A stretch of DNA of 58,248 bases from an uncultured Ruminococcus sp. (GCA_902794395.1 CADBHB010000014.1:1-58248); one strand, 5' to 3'; shown: positions 44,006 through 53,443, counted from the stretch's first letter. Made by a program: numbers and translations. The notes: generated from the sequence alone by a model not told the origin.

Positions 44006-44551
44006 ATGAAGCTAACGGAAACTACTGTTTCAAGCAAGGATGTATTCAACGGCAGGATACTGCACGTCACCCACGACGAGGTGGAGCTGGAGGACGGCAG
44101 CAGCGCTATGCGCGAGGTGGTGCGCCACCCGGGCGGCGTCTGCGTGGCGGCGCTTGACGACGACAACAACCTGCTGTTCGTGCGCCAGTTCCGTTATCCC
44201 TACGGAGAAACGGTGATGGAGCTGCCTGCGGGCAAGCTGGAAAAGGGCAGCACTCCGCTGGAAAACGGAAAACGCGAGCTGCTTGAGGAAACCGGCGCCG
44301 TGGGCTATTCCTACATATCGCTAGGTCAGGTATACCCCTCGCCGGGCTACACCGACGAGGTCATCCACCTCTATTTCTGCCGCGTAGCCGAGCAGCGCGA
44401 CAGCCGCCCGGACGAGGGCGAATTTCTCAATGTGGAAAAGATACCGCTTTTCAAGGCGGCAGAGCTGGTGCTGAACAACCAAGTATTTGACGCCAAAACT
44501 CAGGTGGCGGTGCTCAAGACCGCCATGCTGCTGACAAGCGGAAAAATTTGA
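44006..44551 (+). CDS. Nudix hydrolase, ADP-ribose pyrophosphatase type
   Basis: A 181-residue cytoplasmic enzyme that splits ADP-ribose or a similar nucleoside diphosphate sugar. The first part (VFNGRILHVTHDEVELEDGS, VRHPGGVCVAALDDD) and QFRYPYGETVMELPAGKLEKG are typical of the NudF/YqkG group, followed by REVxEE-like RELLEETGAVG and PSPGYTDEVIHLYF. The Nudix box has Ser at the position of its first Glu (GKLEKGSTPL rather than GKLEKGEDPL), while RELLEE is kept. I start at ATG 44006, with GGGAGG upstream. It lies 26 bases before ribF and likely shares its transcript. Confidence 0.9.
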   Translation: MKLTETTVSSKDVFNGRILHVTHDEVELEDGSSAMREVVRHPGGVCVAALDDDNNLLFVRQFRYPYGETVMELPAGKLEKGSTPLENGKRELLEETGAVGYSYISLGQVYPSPGYTDEVIHLYFCRVAEQRDSRPDEGEFLNVEKIPLFKAAELVLNNQVFDAKTQVAVLKTAMLLTSGKI

Positions 44552-44577
44552 CCGATAAACCTACGGACGAGTGACAG

Positions 44578-45507
44578 ATGCAGATATTTACAGACCTAAG
44601 ACCCGAACAACAACATACCGCCGCAGCGCTGGGCTTTTTTGACGGCGTCCACCGCGGGCACCGCAGGGTGCTGGGCGGCGCGGCGCGGCAGAGCGAAAAC
44701 GGCTTGCTGCCCGTGTGCCTCACCTTTTCCCAAAGCCCTAAAAGCTTTTTCTCGGGCGCGCCCATACCCCTGCTGATGGAGCGCGGCGACAAGCTCAGGG
44801 CGCTTGAAAGCGTGGGTATCGAGCACGTATACCTCGCGGACTTTCGCTCGCTTATGCACCTTTCTGCGCGCGACTTTTTCAAGACCGTCCTGGTCGACAC
44901 GCTGAATGTCAGGGCGCTGTTTTGCGGCTTCAACTACCGCTTCGGCAAAAACGCCGAGGGCGACACCGCCGTGCTTCAAGACTTGTGCGATTCCTTCGGT
45001 GTGTCGCTCACCGTTGTGCCGCCCGAAAAGGACAACGGCGAGGTGGTGTGCTCAACCCTGATAAAGAGCCTTATCTCGCGCGGAGAGGTGCGCCGCGCCA
45101 ACGACCTGCTCGGCTCGCGCTTCGGCTTTTCCGCGGTGATACGCCACGGAAAAAGGCTGGGACATTCGCTGGGCACACCCACCATCAACCAGCTGCCCGC
45201 CGAGGGCTTGATCGTGCCCAAATTCGGCGTTTATGTCTCCGAGGTGACCCTGCAAAGCGGAGAGCGGCTCTGCGGAGTGACCAACGTGGGCGTAAAGCCC
45301 ACCGTGGGCGCCACCGCGCCCTTGTGGGAGACCTGGATGCCGCGCTACGGCGCAGGCGAGCTATACGGCGAGACCGCCGACGTCCGCCTGCTGGACTTCA
45401 TCCGCGAGGAGCGCAGGTTCAACAGCCTCGAAGCCCTAAGGGAGGAGATCCTCAAAAACGCGCAACAGGCACTGAAGGTGTACGATGAAAGCTTTGCCGT
45501 CATTTGA
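44578..45507 (+). CDS. ribF: Bifunctional riboflavin kinase / FAD synthetase
   Basis: A 309-residue enzyme converting riboflavin to FMN and then FAD. The N-terminal nucleotidyltransferase half has LGFFDGVHRGHRRVLGGA with the HxGH-like loop, GFNYRFGKNAEGD and STLIKSLISRGEV. The C-terminal flavokinase half (about 185-309) has GHSLGTPTINQLP, the GxPTxN-type nucleotide/metal loop, and VYVSEVTLQSGERLCGVTNVG. The start has only a weak site (GAGTGACAG). The flavin product would serve the ApbE/FMN-bind pair at 50.7-53.3 kb. htpG follows after 122 bases with no clear promoter. Confidence 0.93.
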   Translation: MQIFTDLRPEQQHTAAALGFFDGVHRGHRRVLGGAARQSENGLLPVCLTFSQSPKSFFSGAPIPLLMERGDKLRALESVGIEHVYLADFRSLMHLSARDFFKTVLVDTLNVRALFCGFNYRFGKNAEGDTAVLQDLCDSFGVSLTVVPPEKDNGEVVCSTLIKSLISRGEVRRANDLLGSRFGFSAVIRHGKRLGHSLGTPTINQLPAEGLIVPKFGVYVSEVTLQSGERLCGVTNVGVKPTVGATAPLWETWMPRYGAGELYGETADVRLLDFIREERRFNSLEALREEILKNAQQALKVYDESFAVI

Positions 45508-45629
45508 CGAACGGCTGTTGTCCGCGTGCGACCGATGGCAGCCGTAGGACACTCTCTGTACAAGGCGACCTCTGCCCTATAAAACCGCTTTACAAATCAT
45601 TAATATACATAGAAAAGGAAGTAATCAAC

Positions 45630-47522
45630 ATGGCAAAAATGCAATTCAAGTCCGAATCCAAGCGTCTGCTGGATCTGATGATCAACTCTATCTACACCCA
45701 CAAGGAGATATTCCTGCGCGAGATCATCTCCAACGCCAGCGATGCCATCGACAAGCTCTGCTTCATCGCCCTCACCGACGACAAGCTCGGCATGACGCGC
45801 TCCGACTTCAAGATCGAGATAAAGGCGGACAAGGACAGCCGCACCCTGGTCATCTCCGACAACGGCATAGGCATGGACCGCGACGACCTTGAAAACAACC
45901 TGGGCACCATCGCGTCCTCGGGCTCCTTCAAATTCAAGCAGGAGCTGGGCGAGCAGGAGAACGCTCAGGACGACATCGACATCATCGGTCAGTTCGGCGT
46001 GGGCTTCTACTCCGCCTTCATGGTCGCAAAGGAGATCACCGTCATCACCAAAAAATACGGCAGCCCCACAGCCTATCGCTGGAACTCCGCGGGAGCCGAC
46101 GGCTACGAGATAGAGGAGTGCGAAAAGGACGGTCTGGGCACCGACATCATCATCACCCTCAAGGACAACACCGACGACGAAAACTACGACGAGTTCCTCG
46201 AGCAGTACCGCATACAGGGACTTGTCAAAAAATATTCCGACTACATTCGCTATCCAATTATGATGGAAATGAAAAAAAGCCGCGTCAAGGAGGACACCAA
46301 GGACAGCGACAAGCCCGAGTATGAGGACTATTTTGAAACCGAGACCCTCAACAGCATGGTGCCCATCTGGCAGCGCCCCAAAAAGGACGTTACTCAGGAG
46401 GAGTACGACAAGTTCTATCAGGAGAAGTTCTTCGCGATGGACAAGCCCGTCAAGACCATCGTCACCTCGGTAGAGGGCGTGGTCACCTACAAGGCGCTGC
46501 TGTACATCCCGTCCTCCACTCCCTACGACTACTACACCAAGGAATACAAAAAGGGCTTGCAGCTGTATTCCAGCGGCGTGCTCATCACCGAGAACTGCGA
46601 GGAGCTGGTGCCCGAGCACTTCCGCTTTGTCAAGGGCATAGTTGACACTGCCGACCTTTCGCTCAATATCTCGCGCGAGATGCTCCAGCACGATCGTCAC
46701 CTGCTGACCATAGCCCAAAACCTGGAAAAAAAGATACAGCGCGAGCTGACCTCTATGCTGACAGGCGACCGCGAAAACTACGAAAAGTTCTTCAAGGCTT
46801 TCGGCAGACAGCTTAAATACGGCGTGGTTTCCGACTACGGCATGCACAAGGACGAGCTGCAGGACCTGCTGCTGTTCTACTCCTCCACCGAGAAAAAGCA
46901 GGTCACTCTGAGCGAGTACGTCGACCGCATGAAGGAGGAGCAAAAGTTCATCTACTTCGCCACGGGCGAAAGCGCCGCGGCTATCGACGCCCTGCCCCAG
47001 ACCGAGCTGCTGCGCTCCAAGGGCTTTGAGATACTCTACTGCACCGAGGATGTGGACGAGTTCACCCTGCAAAGCCTGATGACCTACAAGGAAAAGCGCT
47101 TCTGCTCCGCCGCCAACGACGACCTGGGCATTGAGAACGACGAGCAGAAGGACGAGGAGAAAAAGGACAGCTCCGCGCTGCTCACCTTTGTAAAGGAGAC
47201 CCTCGGCGACAAGGTCGCGGAGGTAGTGCCCTCCAAAAAGCTGGTGTCGCACCCTGTTTGCCTCACCGCCAAGGGCGGCATCTCCTTCGAGATGGAAAAG
47301 TATTTCAACTCCGTTCAGCCCGATTCGGGCATGAAGGCGCAGCGCGTGCTCGAGCTCAACCTCGGACACTCCGCCGTGAAAGCGATGGAAGCGCTGATAC
47401 AGACCGACATAGACAAGGCGAGAAAGTACGCCGAGGTGCTCTACTGCCAGGCGCTGCTCATAGCCGGTCTGCCGCTTGAGAACCCCTCCGAGTACACCAA
47501 CCTGGTCTGCTCGCTGATGTAA
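45630..47522 (+). CDS. htpG: Molecular chaperone HtpG (Hsp90)
   Basis: A 630-residue cytoplasmic ATP-dependent chaperone. The N-terminal GHKL domain shows REIISNASDAIDKL, LVISDNGIGMDRDDLENNLG, GTIASSGSFKFKQEL and IGQFGVGFYSAFMVA. The middle domain has YIPSSTPYDYY and the C-terminal dimerisation part ends ENPSEYTNLVCSLM, without the eukaryotic MEEVD. I start at ATG 45630 (AAAAGGAAG nearby) because MAKMQFKSESKRLLDLMINS is the conserved N-terminus. No CIRCE or other heat-shock operator was seen upstream. A strong terminator follows. Confidence 0.96.
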   Translation: MAKMQFKSESKRLLDLMINSIYTHKEIFLREIISNASDAIDKLCFIALTDDKLGMTRSDFKIEIKADKDSRTLVISDNGIGMDRDDLENNLGTIASSGSFKFKQELGEQENAQDDIDIIGQFGVGFYSAFMVAKEITVITKKYGSPTAYRWNSAGADGYEIEECEKDGLGTDIIITLKDNTDDENYDEFLEQYRIQGLVKKYSDYIRYPIMMEMKKSRVKEDTKDSDKPEYEDYFETETLNSMVPIWQRPKKDVTQEEYDKFYQEKFFAMDKPVKTIVTSVEGVVTYKALLYIPSSTPYDYYTKEYKKGLQLYSSGVLITENCEELVPEHFRFVKGIVDTADLSLNISREMLQHDRHLLTIAQNLEKKIQRELTSMLTGDRENYEKFFKAFGRQLKYGVVSDYGMHKDELQDLLLFYSSTEKKQVTLSEYVDRMKEEQKFIYFATGESAAAIDALPQTELLRSKGFEILYCTEDVDEFTLQSLMTYKEKRFCSAANDDLGIENDEQKDEEKKDSSALLTFVKETLGDKVAEVVPSKKLVSHPVCLTAKGGISFEMEKYFNSVQPDSGMKAQRVLELNLGHSAVKAMEALIQTDIDKARKYAEVLYCQALLIAGLPLENPSEYTNLVCSLM

Positions 47523-47560
47523 AAAAGAGCGCCGCCTAAGCGCGCCGCTCGTATACACGG

Positions 47561-47600
47561 ACGGCACAAGCCCCGAAACAGGGGTTTGTGCCGTTTTTTT
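47561..47600 (+). terminator. htpG terminator
   Basis: Stem ACGGCACAAGCCCC/GGGGTTTGTGCCGT with a GAAACA loop, followed by seven T. The 250 bases after it (47601-47852) hold only a short ATCCGATAATCGGAT palindrome near 47690 and no gene. Confidence 0.85.
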
Positions 47601-47852
47601 ATGGTGAGGCGCGACCGACTGCTATCGTAGAAATGTTTTTTTGCCGCCGTGCTCTGCGCTTTGCAAGGCGACAAAATCGCCCCGCGACCGTATCCGATAA
47701 TCGGATGTAGGCGGCGGGGCGAATAATTTGCGCTAAAGACTATACCGTGTTTATAAAATAGTATTATTCTGATATTTTTTCAAAATCCGGTTTCGGAACG
47801 AACACCCAAAAGCCCTGCATATATCAAATGAAAAAGAGCTTTTGATTAGCAT

Positions 47853-48446
47853 TTAATCACTAAACGATAAGGTTATCAAAGCGATATAATCGTAATCACA
47901 GTACCATTTTCCGTCACGTTTAAGTATTACTGAACTTATATCCTCATCATTATCATGGGAGATTCCTTCCTCTTCGTTACCGTAAACTGCAGCCAGGTCG
48001 TAAACCACGATATATGCTTCCGTAACATTGGATACATCAACGCCGTTTTCTTTCAAATCATTGATTGAATCCGATAGCTCTTCCTGAGAAGCAGCACGCT
48101 GCTCTTTGATCGTCGGCGTAAATGTTACCGTACTATATGCGGCTTCGCTCACAGATTCTTTCATCTGTGTCTTAAAATCATCCTTCGACTCGGAGGAGTT
48201 GAATACTCGATAAAAAGCGCTGTTATAATACTCATCAAAGTAACGATCGAAATCAGCGCTTTCGACATCAGACAAACACAGCTTTTCAAGAGAAGTATAC
48301 ATTGATTTTAGTGCATTTTCAGGGGATACCTGATCAGACGATGTATTTAAAGTATCGGGGGATTTGGATGGCTGCCGAGCAGCTTCGCATGACGTCAGCA
48401 TAAATACCATGGCGACCGCAACTAACAAAACAAATACCTTTTTCAC
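47853..48446 (-). CDS. Predicted lipoprotein of unknown function
   Basis: A 197-residue exported lipoprotein. Residues 1-20 are a lipoprotein signal ending in the lipobox MLTSC. A Ser/Pro/Thr linker follows, then a single acidic domain (ENALKSMYTSLEKLCLSD, FDRYFDEYYNSAFYRVF, VSNVTEAYIVVYDLAAVYG) ending ISSVILKRDGKWYCDYDYI, a strand pattern like NTF2- or DUF4878-type lipoprotein domains; this is only suggestive. GTG start has AAGGAG upstream. Base composition is AT-richer than the genes to its left, hinting at different history. It is monocistronic. Confidence 0.7.
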   Translation of the reverse strand: MKKVFVLLVAVAMVFMLTSCEAARQPSKSPDTLNTSSDQVSPENALKSMYTSLEKLCLSDVESADFDRYFDEYYNSAFYRVFNSSESKDDFKTQMKESVSEAAYSTVTFTPTIKEQRAASQEELSDSINDLKENGVDVSNVTEAYIVVYDLAAVYGNEEEGISHDNDEDISSVILKRDGKWYCDYDYIALITLSFSD

Positions 48447-48498
48447 TTTTACATCTCCTTAATAAGCAATATAAAAATAAATACTATCCCACAACAAT

Positions 48499-48527
48499 AT
48501 TTTAACATATCTCTCTGCGTATTTCAA
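48499..48527 (-). promoter_or_regulatory. Promoter of the lipoprotein gene
   Basis: Minus strand TTGAAA (48527-48522), 17-bp spacer, TAAAAT (48504-48499). Confidence 0.65.
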
Positions 48528-48566
48528 TAGCAAAAAGCCAATGCGCATAATTCGGGTGCGCCCCTG

Positions 48567-50000
48567 CTATCGAGGCAAAACTATCACAAACGCACTGCCC
48601 TCATTTTGCTTGGTCGTCACCGAGCAGGAGCCGTTATGGAGCAGAACGATCTGTTTTACTATCGCGAGTCCCAAGCCCGACGCGCCCTTGCCGCTTCTTT
48701 GGCGGGAGGTGTAGTACTTTTCCCAGATGTGCGGCAGGTCTTCCTCCGCGATGCCGTCGCCGTCATCGACGATCTCAAGCCGTGCGCCGTTATCGGAAAA
48801 CAGTTTGACGGTGACGGTCTTGCTCTTTCCGGCGTGTCTAACGGCGTTGTCGAGCAGGTTGACGACCGCGCGCTCCAGCTTTTGCGCGCTGCCGTTGACG
48901 GCGATGTTTTCCTCGACCTTACGCTCAAAGGTATAACCTTCGCGCTTGTAAAGCGAAGCGAAGTTGTCCGTGACTCGTGTGACCAGCGCGCTGAGGTCGA
49001 CGTGCTGAAAGTCCTTGGCGTCGTCCTGTGCCTGCAATTCGGAGTATTCGAGTATCTCGTTTACCAAAGCGGTCAGTCTGTCGGTTTCGCGCATTATCAC
49101 CGCGACGTCCTCGTTGCGCTGTTTTTCGTCCTGCCACGAATAGTCGCCGATCTCCTCGGCATAGCCTTTTATCATGGTCAGCGGCGTGCGCAGGTCGTGA
49201 GAAACGTTCGAGAGCAATTCATTTTGGTAATTTTTTGACTGCCTGAGCTTTTCGGAGGTTTTGTCAAGCGTGTCGCTCAGCTCGTCCAGCTCGGCGCAAA
49301 AGCCCTTTTTGAAATCCTCGGAATAGTTTTCCTCTCCCAGCAGCTTCGCCTTGTCGGAGAGCCGTGAGACGGGCTTTGAAAACCGTTTGGCGATCAGCCA
49401 TGCCAGCACAAAGCCGATAACAAGCGACAGGCCCGTGACTACCGCCAATTGGTATCTGATAATGGTGACGGCAGAGCCTACCGCGTTAAGCGTCGCGCTT
49501 ACGTAGAGAACGCACTCGGTGCCGTTGTAATTGATATTAGCGCCGTAAACATACAGGTCGTCGGTTTGCAGCTCGGTTGTATCGGTTTCGGAGGCGTTTA
49601 GCTTCGCCAGAAATTCGTCATAGCTTTCGGGAAGGTTTCTGTAATTTCCCTTGTGCTTGCCCTCCTGCCTGCCGCCGTTACCAAAGCTGCCGCTGTTTTC
49701 CTTTTTGCGGTGGGCGCTTTTGTATTCGTCGGAGAAATAGAGCGGTTCGCCGTTTGTATCGGTGACGTAAATCAGCAGGGAATTATCGTGGGCGACCTTG
49801 TCTATCACGCTGTTGATGTCTTCATCGTCCGCGCTTTGTATTATGGTCTGCGCCGCCTTTTTCGTGTTGCGTATCAGCATTTGGTTGTAAAAGCTCTGCA
49901 AAAATACGGTTTGCAGCAGCCACAGCAGTGAAAAAATTATCGCTGCGAACAGGGCGAAATACAGCCACAGCTTTGTTTTGAAACTTTTAGGCTTCTTCAA
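48567..50000 (-). CDS. Sensor histidine kinase
   Basis: A 477-residue membrane histidine kinase. Membrane segments lie at about 11-35 and 183-205 and enclose an extracellular sensor of about 150 residues with a basic, Gly/Asn-rich loop (about 102-120). HAMP follows, then the HisKA site NVSHDLRTPLTM with His268, and the ATPase boxes N (VVNLLDNAVRHAG), G1 (DDGDGIAEEDLPHIW) and G2 (GKGASGLGLAIVKQI). Start is TTG 50000, 14 bases inside the regulator's end, so the pair is translationally coupled. The signal is unknown; the neighbouring FMN/Fe-S genes are a candidate target. Confidence 0.9.
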   Translation of the reverse strand: MKKPKSFKTKLWLYFALFAAIIFSLLWLLQTVFLQSFYNQMLIRNTKKAAQTIIQSADDEDINSVIDKVAHDNSLLIYVTDTNGEPLYFSDEYKSAHRKKENSGSFGNGGRQEGKHKGNYRNLPESYDEFLAKLNASETDTTELQTDDLYVYGANINYNGTECVLYVSATLNAVGSAVTIIRYQLAVVTGLSLVIGFVLAWLIAKRFSKPVSRLSDKAKLLGEENYSEDFKKGFCAELDELSDTLDKTSEKLRQSKNYQNELLSNVSHDLRTPLTMIKGYAEEIGDYSWQDEKQRNEDVAVIMRETDRLTALVNEILEYSELQAQDDAKDFQHVDLSALVTRVTDNFASLYKREGYTFERKVEENIAVNGSAQKLERAVVNLLDNAVRHAGKSKTVTVKLFSDNGARLEIVDDGDGIAEEDLPHIWEKYYTSRQRSGKGASGLGLAIVKQIVLLHNGSCSVTTKQNEGSAFVIVLPR

Positions 50001-50655
50001 ATTTATATCCCACCCCTCTTATGGTCTTTATGCAGTCACGGCGGTCTCCGAGCTTGCCGCGCAGCAGCTTTATCTGCCAGTCTACGGTGCGGTCGTCGCC
50101 GAAATAATCATAACCCCACACGTTATCGAGGATCTGATCGCGCGAAAGCACTATGCCTTTGTTGCGCACAAGATACAAAAGCACGGCGTATTCCTTGGCG
50201 GTCAGCTCCACGGGCTTACCGTCCACCGAAACAGCGTGACCTAGAGTATCTATCTCAATACCGCTGACTGAGATTTTGCCATTTTCGGAGGTTTTTTTAT
50301 GGCGGCTGATGATGACCTTGATACGCGCCATCAGCTCCTTGGGCGAAAAGGGCTTGGTGACATAATCATCCACGCCGACCTCAAAGCCGAACAGCTTGTC
50401 GTACTCGGTGCCGCGCGCGGAAAGCATCAGCACCGGAATATCCTTTACTTCGCGTATCTTCTTGCAGGCGGTGAAGCCGTCGGTGTCGGGCATCATCACG
50501 TCCATGACAATCACGTCAAAATCCTCGGCTTTGCAAAGCTCTATCGCCTTTGCGCCGTCGTCGGCACAAGTCACCTCGTAACCCTCGCGCTGCGCGTAGC
50601 GCTTTATCAGTTCAATAATATCCGGTTCGTCGTCTACTATCAATACTCTCGGCAT
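49987..50655 (-). CDS. OmpR-family response regulator
   Basis: A 222-residue DNA-binding regulator, partner of the kinase downstream. The receiver domain has the acid pair in LIVDDEPD, the phospho-acceptor Asp52 in VIVMDVMMPDTDG and the Lys of VDDYVTKPFSP; the C-terminal winged helix shows LTAKEYAVLLYLVRNKG and RTVDWQIKLLRGKLGD. I start at ATG 50655 because GGAGGG lies six bases upstream and MPRVLIVDD is the normal opening. A TATACT element near 50670 might be a promoter of its own, though its -35 is poor, so transcription with the genes upstream is possible. Confidence 0.92.
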   Translation of the reverse strand: MPRVLIVDDEPDIIELIKRYAQREGYEVTCADDGAKAIELCKAEDFDVIVMDVMMPDTDGFTACKKIREVKDIPVLMLSARGTEYDKLFGFEVGVDDYVTKPFSPKELMARIKVIISRHKKTSENGKISVSGIEIDTLGHAVSVDGKPVELTAKEYAVLLYLVRNKGIVLSRDQILDNVWGYDYFGDDRTVDWQIKLLRGKLGDRRDCIKTIRGVGYKFEEA

Positions 50656-50730
50656 AATCATCCCTCCGCTTACAGTATACACGAAAACCGCTCCCTTGCA
50701 TAGAGCAAGAGAGAAGTTTTCAAAAAACGA

Positions 50731-52377
50731 TCAATGTCTGTGTCCGCCGCCCATGGAGCTGTTGGGATTGGAAAACTCCTGTCCCAGCGCGTCGGCGACC
50801 GCCTCGATAATGGAATTGCTGCTGAAGGTCGCGCCGCTTACGGTTGCGACATTTACATCCTGCGCTGAGATGATCGACGCGACAACGCCGCTTTCCGCGC
50901 GGCTGAAAAACCGCTCGTCATCATGGTAAGAGGTGATCGTTATGTCGGTGATGCTGCCGTTTTGCACGGTTACCTCGACCTCGGTAGTACCTCTGAAGCC
51001 CGAGCCGGAGCCGCGATAAACGCCGTCCGTGAATTTGCCGTCGGTCTGCGGTGTTTCCTGTTCTTCCGGCTCAGCCTCCCAAGCTATCTCGGCTTGCGCT
51101 TCTGTTTGCGCTTCTGTTTGCTCCTCTGTTTGCGCCTCTGTTTTCGATTCTGTCAAAGGCTCATACGTTTCGGGTACGGTCTCCGTCGGCAGTTCGGCTG
51201 CCGTAATGACCTGCTTGCCGAGCGCGTCGGAAACCGCGTCGATTATCCCTTGGCTGCTGAAGGTCGCGCCGCTTACGGTTGCGACCTTCACGTCCTGCTC
51301 GGCGATTATTGCCGGGATGACCTTCTGTTGTGCCTTTGCGAGGAAAGCGGAGTCGTCGTTGGCTGAGGTAACGGTTATCTCGCTGATGTTCCCGTTTGTG
51401 ACCTGCACGGAAACGGCTATCTGACCGCGAAAGCCCTGCGCTGTGCCTGTATAGGTGCCGTTTTTGAATTTGCCGGTCGAAGCGGTCGAGGCAGGGACGG
51501 CAGCCGCGGCGGAGGGCTTAGCGACCGCAGTCGGAATAGTTCCCGCGAACGACACGCCGGCTAGCGCCATCGTCGCCAAAGTGCCCGAAACAGCGGGGAA
51601 GGCATCGGCTTTTATGTTGCCGCGCGCACAGGCGGTCGTGCACTTCATACAGTTGATGCACTCGCCCGAATCAACTTTTTCTTGCCGGTAGAGCGGAACG
51701 GACATCGAGCACCTGCGCGTGCATACGCGGCAGTTTTCGCGGCAAGCCGCGGCGTTTCGTTTGATCTTAAAAATCCTGAAACGCGAAACGAGAGCAAACA
51801 GCGCGCCGAGCGGGCAGAGGTATTTGCAGAAGAAACGCTCGATAAAAAGCGAACCTATGATGATCGTCAGCAGGAGGGCGCCGCCTACGGAGAGCACCAC
51901 GTTCAGCGGCGGCAAGCCCTTCCACGGAGTTGAAACCGCTCCGAACACCGTCCACGGGCTCCATACGGTCGCGCCGAAAAAGCCCAAAGCCCATACGCCG
52001 ATCACGACGAACGCCAGCACGGCGTATTTCAGATATTTCAGCACGCGGTCTGCCTTTTGCGACATAACGGGGCGGAACGGAAGGTGCTTGCCGACCGACC
52101 ACAGTGGGTCTTGCATGGCGCCGAAGGAACAGAGAAAGCCGCAGAACACCCTGCCCCAGATGACGGTGACGAGGAACACGGCGGCGATCATCATCAGATT
52201 GACAGCCTGTTCGCCCCAAGTAAAAGTGCCGCCGAGCAGCGAGGTGAAAAGCTCGCCGATCGCGCCGAAAACCGTGATGAACAGTCCCGGCACAAGGATA
52301 AACGCCGCAAGCTGTATGACCGCGCGTATGACCGCGACGGGATGTATCTTCCGTTTGTTGTTTTGTGTATGCTTCAT
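50731..52377 (-). CDS. NapH-like 4Fe-4S membrane protein with two FMN-binding domains
   Basis: A 548-residue electron-transfer protein. The N-terminal NapH-like part has about five membrane segments with GRVFCGFLCSFGAM and ERFFCKYLCPLGAL. Two 4Fe-4S clusters follow (C212, C216, C219, C223 and C240, C243, C246, C250), then another hydrophobic segment (about 262-285). Two FMN_bind domains (about 304-386 and 450-532) each end in SGATFSS, the site where ApbE attaches FMN to Thr (Thr372, Thr517). A Thr/Glu/Gln linker separates them and the tail is GGGHRH. It starts one base after the apbE stop, so the pair is an operon. Confidence 0.88.
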   Translation of the reverse strand: MKHTQNNKRKIHPVAVIRAVIQLAAFILVPGLFITVFGAIGELFTSLLGGTFTWGEQAVNLMMIAAVFLVTVIWGRVFCGFLCSFGAMQDPLWSVGKHLPFRPVMSQKADRVLKYLKYAVLAFVVIGVWALGFFGATVWSPWTVFGAVSTPWKGLPPLNVVLSVGGALLLTIIIGSLFIERFFCKYLCPLGALFALVSRFRIFKIKRNAAACRENCRVCTRRCSMSVPLYRQEKVDSGECINCMKCTTACARGNIKADAFPAVSGTLATMALAGVSFAGTIPTAVAKPSAAAAVPASTASTGKFKNGTYTGTAQGFRGQIAVSVQVTNGNISEITVTSANDDSAFLAKAQQKVIPAIIAEQDVKVATVSGATFSSQGIIDAVSDALGKQVITAAELPTETVPETYEPLTESKTEAQTEEQTEAQTEAQAEIAWEAEPEEQETPQTDGKFTDGVYRGSGSGFRGTTEVEVTVQNGSITDITITSYHDDERFFSRAESGVVASIISAQDVNVATVSGATFSSNSIIEAVADALGQEFSNPNSSMGGGHRH

Positions 52378-52378
52378 A

Positions 52379-53311
52379 TCACTTCGCTCCTTTCTCTATG
52401 AACGCAAAGTTGTTTTTTAAACCTTCGGTGATGTATACGCTGCCGTCTTTCGTGATGAAAACCGCTTCTGTGCTAAACCGCCGCAAAAGCTCTGTTGCCT
52501 CGGAAACGGAAAGCATAAACGCGGCTGTGCTCAGTGCGTCCGAAAGCTCGGCGTTTTTTCCTACCAGTGTTATACCCGCCAATTCGGAATCTGACGGAAA
52601 GCCTGTTTTCGGGTCGATTATATGATGGTAGGTCCTGCCGTCTTGCGTAAATCCCTGCTCGTATAAGCCGGAGCTGACGACCGCCTTGTTCCTGACGGAA
52701 ACAGTTGCAAAAGCCGTACCTGTTTTTTCAAACGGGTTTTGTATACCTACAGCCTGTGCTTCGCCTATCGTGACCACCGTGCCGCCGAGGTTTATCAGCG
52801 CGTTTTTTGCGCCGCGCGCAGACAGTATCCGGCGGACTTCATCGGCGGCATGACCCTTAGCTATCGCGCCAAGGTCTATCTTCTGTCCTCTGCGTTTCAG
52901 CATGACGGCGTCGCCGTCAATCAGAATATCGCGGTGATTTACCAACGCCGCCGCTTTTCGGCGTTCATACTCAAGCGGCAATATCTGCGCCTTGATATGA
53001 TCCTTCCAAAGCTGCGAAACCGGCGTTGAGGTAATATCAAACAAGCCGTTCGTCTGTTCGGAAAACGCCGCAGACCGCCTGATGATCGAAAGCGTATCGT
53101 TGCTCACCGCGGTAAAACGAAGTCCGGCATTTTGATTTATCCGCGAAATCTCGCTGTTCTCATCGTAGGCGTTCAGTTTTTGGTGAAGCTCAAATACCCT
53201 CGCCTTTGCCTCTCCAGCCGCCGCTTTGTCCTCCTCTGTGTACACGGTTATGCCGCAAACTGTGCCCAATGCGAAAAACACCGTTTGTATCTTTTGCTTT
53301 GTTCGTACCAT
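52379..53311 (-). CDS. apbE: FAD:protein FMN transferase (ApbE)
   Basis: A 310-residue enzyme that cleaves FAD and attaches FMN covalently to Thr or Ser of exported proteins. An N-terminal membrane anchor (about residues 7-22) is followed by the ApbE fold: FELHQKLNAYDENSEISRIN, FDITSTPVSQLW, KIDLGAIAKGHAADEVRRIL, ALINLGGTVVTIGEAQAVGI and YHHIIDPKTGFPSD, all typical flavin- and Mg-binding segments. AAAGGA lies nine bases before ATG. Its substrate is most likely the two-domain FMN protein encoded next, whose gene begins one base later. FAD would come from RibF. Confidence 0.92.
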   Translation of the reverse strand: MVRTKQKIQTVFFALGTVCGITVYTEEDKAAAGEAKARVFELHQKLNAYDENSEISRINQNAGLRFTAVSNDTLSIIRRSAAFSEQTNGLFDITSTPVSQLWKDHIKAQILPLEYERRKAAALVNHRDILIDGDAVMLKRRGQKIDLGAIAKGHAADEVRRILSARGAKNALINLGGTVVTIGEAQAVGIQNPFEKTGTAFATVSVRNKAVVSSGLYEQGFTQDGRTYHHIIDPKTGFPSDSELAGITLVGKNAELSDALSTAAFMLSVSEATELLRRFSTEAVFITKDGSVYITEGLKNNFAFIEKGAK

Positions 53312-53443
53312 AAAATCAAGTCCTTTGGTTTTGATGGTACTATCATAAACGCCGGAATGGGAATGTATTGGGAATAATCGTGGAATCTATGTGGATTATT
53401 TCTCTGTTTTTCCATCGTCGTCTTAATTATAGGCGGTTATCGG

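Noticed and set aside
45600-47567. A 655-codon open frame antisense to htpG
   Set aside because: Codon-bias shadow; Val/Leu/Glu-rich sequence without motifs, while HtpG is certain.
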